Source: Flavicella sediminum (GTDB taxonomy: Bacteria; Bacteroidota; Bacteroidia; Flavobacteriales; Flavobacteriaceae). From it: a stretch of DNA of 64,000 nt. Made by a program: the position numbers and the translations under genes. Of the stretch, positions 62,287-64,000 are shown piece by piece. Location: positions 1,463,578 through 1,527,577 of the forward strand of contig NZ_VDET01000002.1 in the NCBI RefSeq assembly GCF_006381105.1, written 5' to 3'. The notes under the pieces were generated by a model. The model worked only from the letters and a program-made list of their open reading frames with translations, had not been told where the DNA came from and ran no database searches. The stretch's first letter is position 1, and each line of letters begins with the position of its first letter.

Positions 62287-63399
62287 ATGAGTGAAATTAG
62301 ACATAATTGGACAAAAGAAGAGATTCTAGAAATTTATAATAAACCCTTGATGGAGTTGTTGTTTGAGGCAGCTCAAATACATCGTTTACATCATGACCCT
62401 AACGCAGTACAAGTATCAACTTTATTGTCAATTAAAACAGGTGGCTGTTCAGAAGATTGTGGGTATTGCCCGCAAGCGGCTCGTTACCACACAGATATTG
62501 AAGGAAATGATTTGATGCCTGTGCAAGTTGTAAAAGCACAAGCTTTAAGAGCAAAAGCTAGCGGTTCTTCTAGAGTATGTATGGGTGCTTCTTGGCGTAA
62601 TGTAAAAGATGGTCCTGAATTTGACGAAGTATTAGAAATGGTTCGTACCATTAATAAGTTAGATATGGAAGTTTGCTGTACTTTAGGTATGGTCACGGAA
62701 AATCAAGCAAAAAGATTGGCAGAGGCTGGTTTGTATGCTTACAATCATAATTTAGATTCTTCAGAAGAATATTACAAAGAAGTTATTTCTACCAGAGGTT
62801 ATCAAGATCGTTTGGATACAATTGGAAATGTTCGAAAAACAAATGTAACGGTTTGTTCTGGTGGAATTATAGGAATGGGAGAATCTATTGAAGATAGAGC
62901 GGGAATGTTAGTTGCCTTATCTACTTTAGATCCACAACCAGAATCTACTCCAATTAATGCATTGGTTGCAGTTGAAGGAACTCCTTTAGAAGATCAAAAA
63001 CCTGTGGAAATATGGGAAATGATCCGTATGGTAGCAGCTACTCGTATTGTGATGCCGGAAACACAAGTTCGTTTATCAGCAGGTAGAACGCAAATGAGTC
63101 AAGAGGGACAAGCCATGTGTTTCTTTGCGGGTGCAAATTCAATTTTTGCAGGAGATAAATTATTGACAACACCAAATCCGGATGTCAATGAAGATATGAA
63201 GTTATTTCAAAAATTGGGCTTGAATCCTATGAAACCTTTTACAAAAAAGGTACAGCCAAGAACGGTTGAGTCGGCAGATTCTGAATTTATAGCACAAGGT
63301 GAAAATCCGAAATGGACAAGACCTGAACATAAAATTGATAGAAACGAAGAAGCCAAAGCAAAGGCTAAAGAAATTAGAGCAGAGTTAAAAGAGAAATAA
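62287..63399 (+). CDS. bioB: Biotin synthase
   Basis: A 370-residue radical SAM enzyme. The 4Fe-4S Cys triad is C54, C58 and C61 in GGCSEDCGYCPQAARYHT, followed by RVCMGASWRNV, MEVCCTLGM, YNHNLDSS and the C-terminal RLSAGRTQMS. It inserts sulfur into dethiobiotin. The C-terminus carries a Lys/Glu-rich extension of about 30 residues. Other bio genes are not in the window. Confidence 0.98.
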   Translation: MSEIRHNWTKEEILEIYNKPLMELLFEAAQIHRLHHDPNAVQVSTLLSIKTGGCSEDCGYCPQAARYHTDIEGNDLMPVQVVKAQALRAKASGSSRVCMGASWRNVKDGPEFDEVLEMVRTINKLDMEVCCTLGMVTENQAKRLAEAGLYAYNHNLDSSEEYYKEVISTRGYQDRLDTIGNVRKTNVTVCSGGIIGMGESIEDRAGMLVALSTLDPQPESTPINALVAVEGTPLEDQKPVEIWEMIRMVAATRIVMPETQVRLSAGRTQMSQEGQAMCFFAGANSIFAGDKLLTTPNPDVNEDMKLFQKLGLNPMKPFTKKVQPRTVESADSEFIAQGENPKWTRPEHKIDRNEEAKAKAKEIRAELKEK

Positions 63400-63415
63400 A
63401 TTCTTATTACTGAAT

Positions 63416-63461
63416 AAAAATAGAAAACCGATTTGAAATTTCAAATCGGTTTTCTATTTTT
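63416..63461. terminator. Perfect 46-bp palindromic terminator after bioB
   Basis: Two 23-base arms are exact complements with no loop bases between them; the core is AACCGATTTGAAA and its complement, with A and T tracts outside. It ends 5 bases before the next start codon. Confidence 0.85.
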
Positions 63462-63466
63462 GGTCA

Positions 63467-64000
63467 ATGGGTGAAAGTTGTGTCGATAAATGTATATTGT
63501 TTCTCTTTCTAAGTTTTAGCTCTTTTGTTTTTGGATTGAATTCGTTTTTGTCTGATGCTTTACCTTTGGATGAAAACTTGGTTGAAAATATCTGTTTTAT
63601 AAAGGATAGCAATTTTAATGAGTATTCTATTTTGGAGCAAAAACTGATTCCATTAAAAAAAACTAAAATTGGCTGGGAGAATGGAGTGTTTTGGTTTAAA
63701 GTAGTTTTAAAAAATAGTGATTCAATAAAAAGGATCGTTTTTAATACCAATGAAAGTTCAATTGATTTTGTTGAAATTTATGCGAATTCAAAACTCTTGT
63801 CAAGTACTAAAAATAGTGTTGGACTTACCAATTTGTCTTTTGAAATTGAAAATAAAACAGGTAAAGAGTATTATTTAAAGGTAAATTTTCCATATCAAGT
63901 AAATTTCCCACTCACAGCAACTAGTGCAAGCTCCTATTATACACATATAAAGTTTTTAAGCTTACTTAAAACTGGAGCTTATTATGGTTTTGCCTTAATG
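63467..64000 (+). CDS. 7TM-DISM sensor, N-terminal fragment
   Basis: The frame stays open to the window end (178 codons). After a signal-like stretch (ILFLFLSFSSFVFG) comes a DISMED2-type extracellular domain (GWENGVFWFKVVLKNSDS, then EYYLKVNFPYQVNFPL), and the first membrane helix begins at the end (LLKTGAYYGFALM). This is the same plan as the histidine kinase at 19377 and the LuxR regulator at 51364. The output domain is cut off, so kinase or DNA-binding type is unknown. It starts unusually close to the bioB terminator. Confidence 0.78.
   Translation, partial: MGESCVDKCILFLFLSFSSFVFGLNSFLSDALPLDENLVENICFIKDSNFNEYSILEQKLIPLKKTKIGWENGVFWFKVVLKNSDSIKRIVFNTNESSIDFVEIYANSKLLSSTKNSVGLTNLSFEIENKTGKEYYLKVNFPYQVNFPLTATSASSYYTHIKFLSLLKTGAYYGFALM

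Overview
The window is low-GC DNA from a marine member of the Flavobacteriaceae (Polaribacter, Formosa or Wenyingzhuangia type; the genus cannot be fixed from sequence alone). The pointers are Bacteroidetes promoters (TTG, about 19-21 nt, TAnnTTTG), few Shine-Dalgarno sequences, C-terminal type IX secretion (T9SS) sorting domains, a SprE/PorW-type gliding/T9SS lipoprotein, 7TM-DISM regulators, DUF3078 and DUF2480 proteins, and an atp operon that stops after atpG. The many S1 sulfatases and glycan-active enzymes point to a degrader of sulfated algal polysaccharides.

Layout. (1) 1-6744: polysaccharide block A: the 3' end of a GH2 beta-galactosidase, two formylglycine sulfatases, and a 900-residue beta-propeller enzyme resembling lambda-carrageenase (GH150). 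(2) 6870-23927: mostly housekeeping: a small periplasmic protein, an EEP-family hydrolase, hflX, DUF3078, DUF2480, sufT-like and sufE genes, a PfkB kinase, a long purF-like gene, a giant T9SS-secreted protein, a 7TM-DISM histidine kinase/response regulator pair, two small exported proteins and superoxide dismutase. (3) 24043-30643: block B, for uronate-containing glycans: kdgK diverging from a GH105 unsaturated glucuronyl hydrolase, a T9SS-secreted BNR_4 propeller protein (polysaccharide-lyase-like) and a membrane-anchored winged-helix regulator. The kdgK-GH105 gap holds an ExuR/UxuR-like palindrome. (4) 30726-33533: M16 peptidase. (5) 33746-40128: block C: three S1 sulfatases and a GH28 enzyme, the first three genes in a tight operon. 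No susC/susD pair is present in any block.

(6) 40231-51154: PaaE-like reductase, nitronate monooxygenase-like protein, SprE-like lipoprotein, bactofilin, and the F1Fo ATP synthase genes atpZ-like to atpG, without atpD/atpC. Long hairpins lie between atpE/atpF and atpA/atpG, and a 53-bp tandem repeat runs across the atpG stop codon. (7) 51193-56734: a membrane LuxR regulator, then a compact four-gene operon (WbqC-like, ATP-grasp-like, PhyH-type and TauD-type Fe(II)/2-oxoglutarate oxygenases). The operon has a complete promoter, an (AACC)11 tract in its 5' leader and its own terminator. It looks like an uncharacterised small-molecule or glycan-decoration pathway with possible length-variable expression, and it is the most interesting element here. 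(8) 56782-64000: lipoprotein, SDR, AlbA-like protein, metallophosphoesterase, a 55-residue membrane protein, a ketoacyl-ACP synthase, bioB, and the 5' end of another 7TM-DISM sensor.

How the parts fit: blocks A-C would together desulfate and depolymerise sulfated galactan and uronate-rich algal glycans. KdgK would feed the released unsaturated uronate into central metabolism. SprE belongs to the secretion/gliding machinery that exports T9SS-tagged proteins such as the BNR_4 enzyme.
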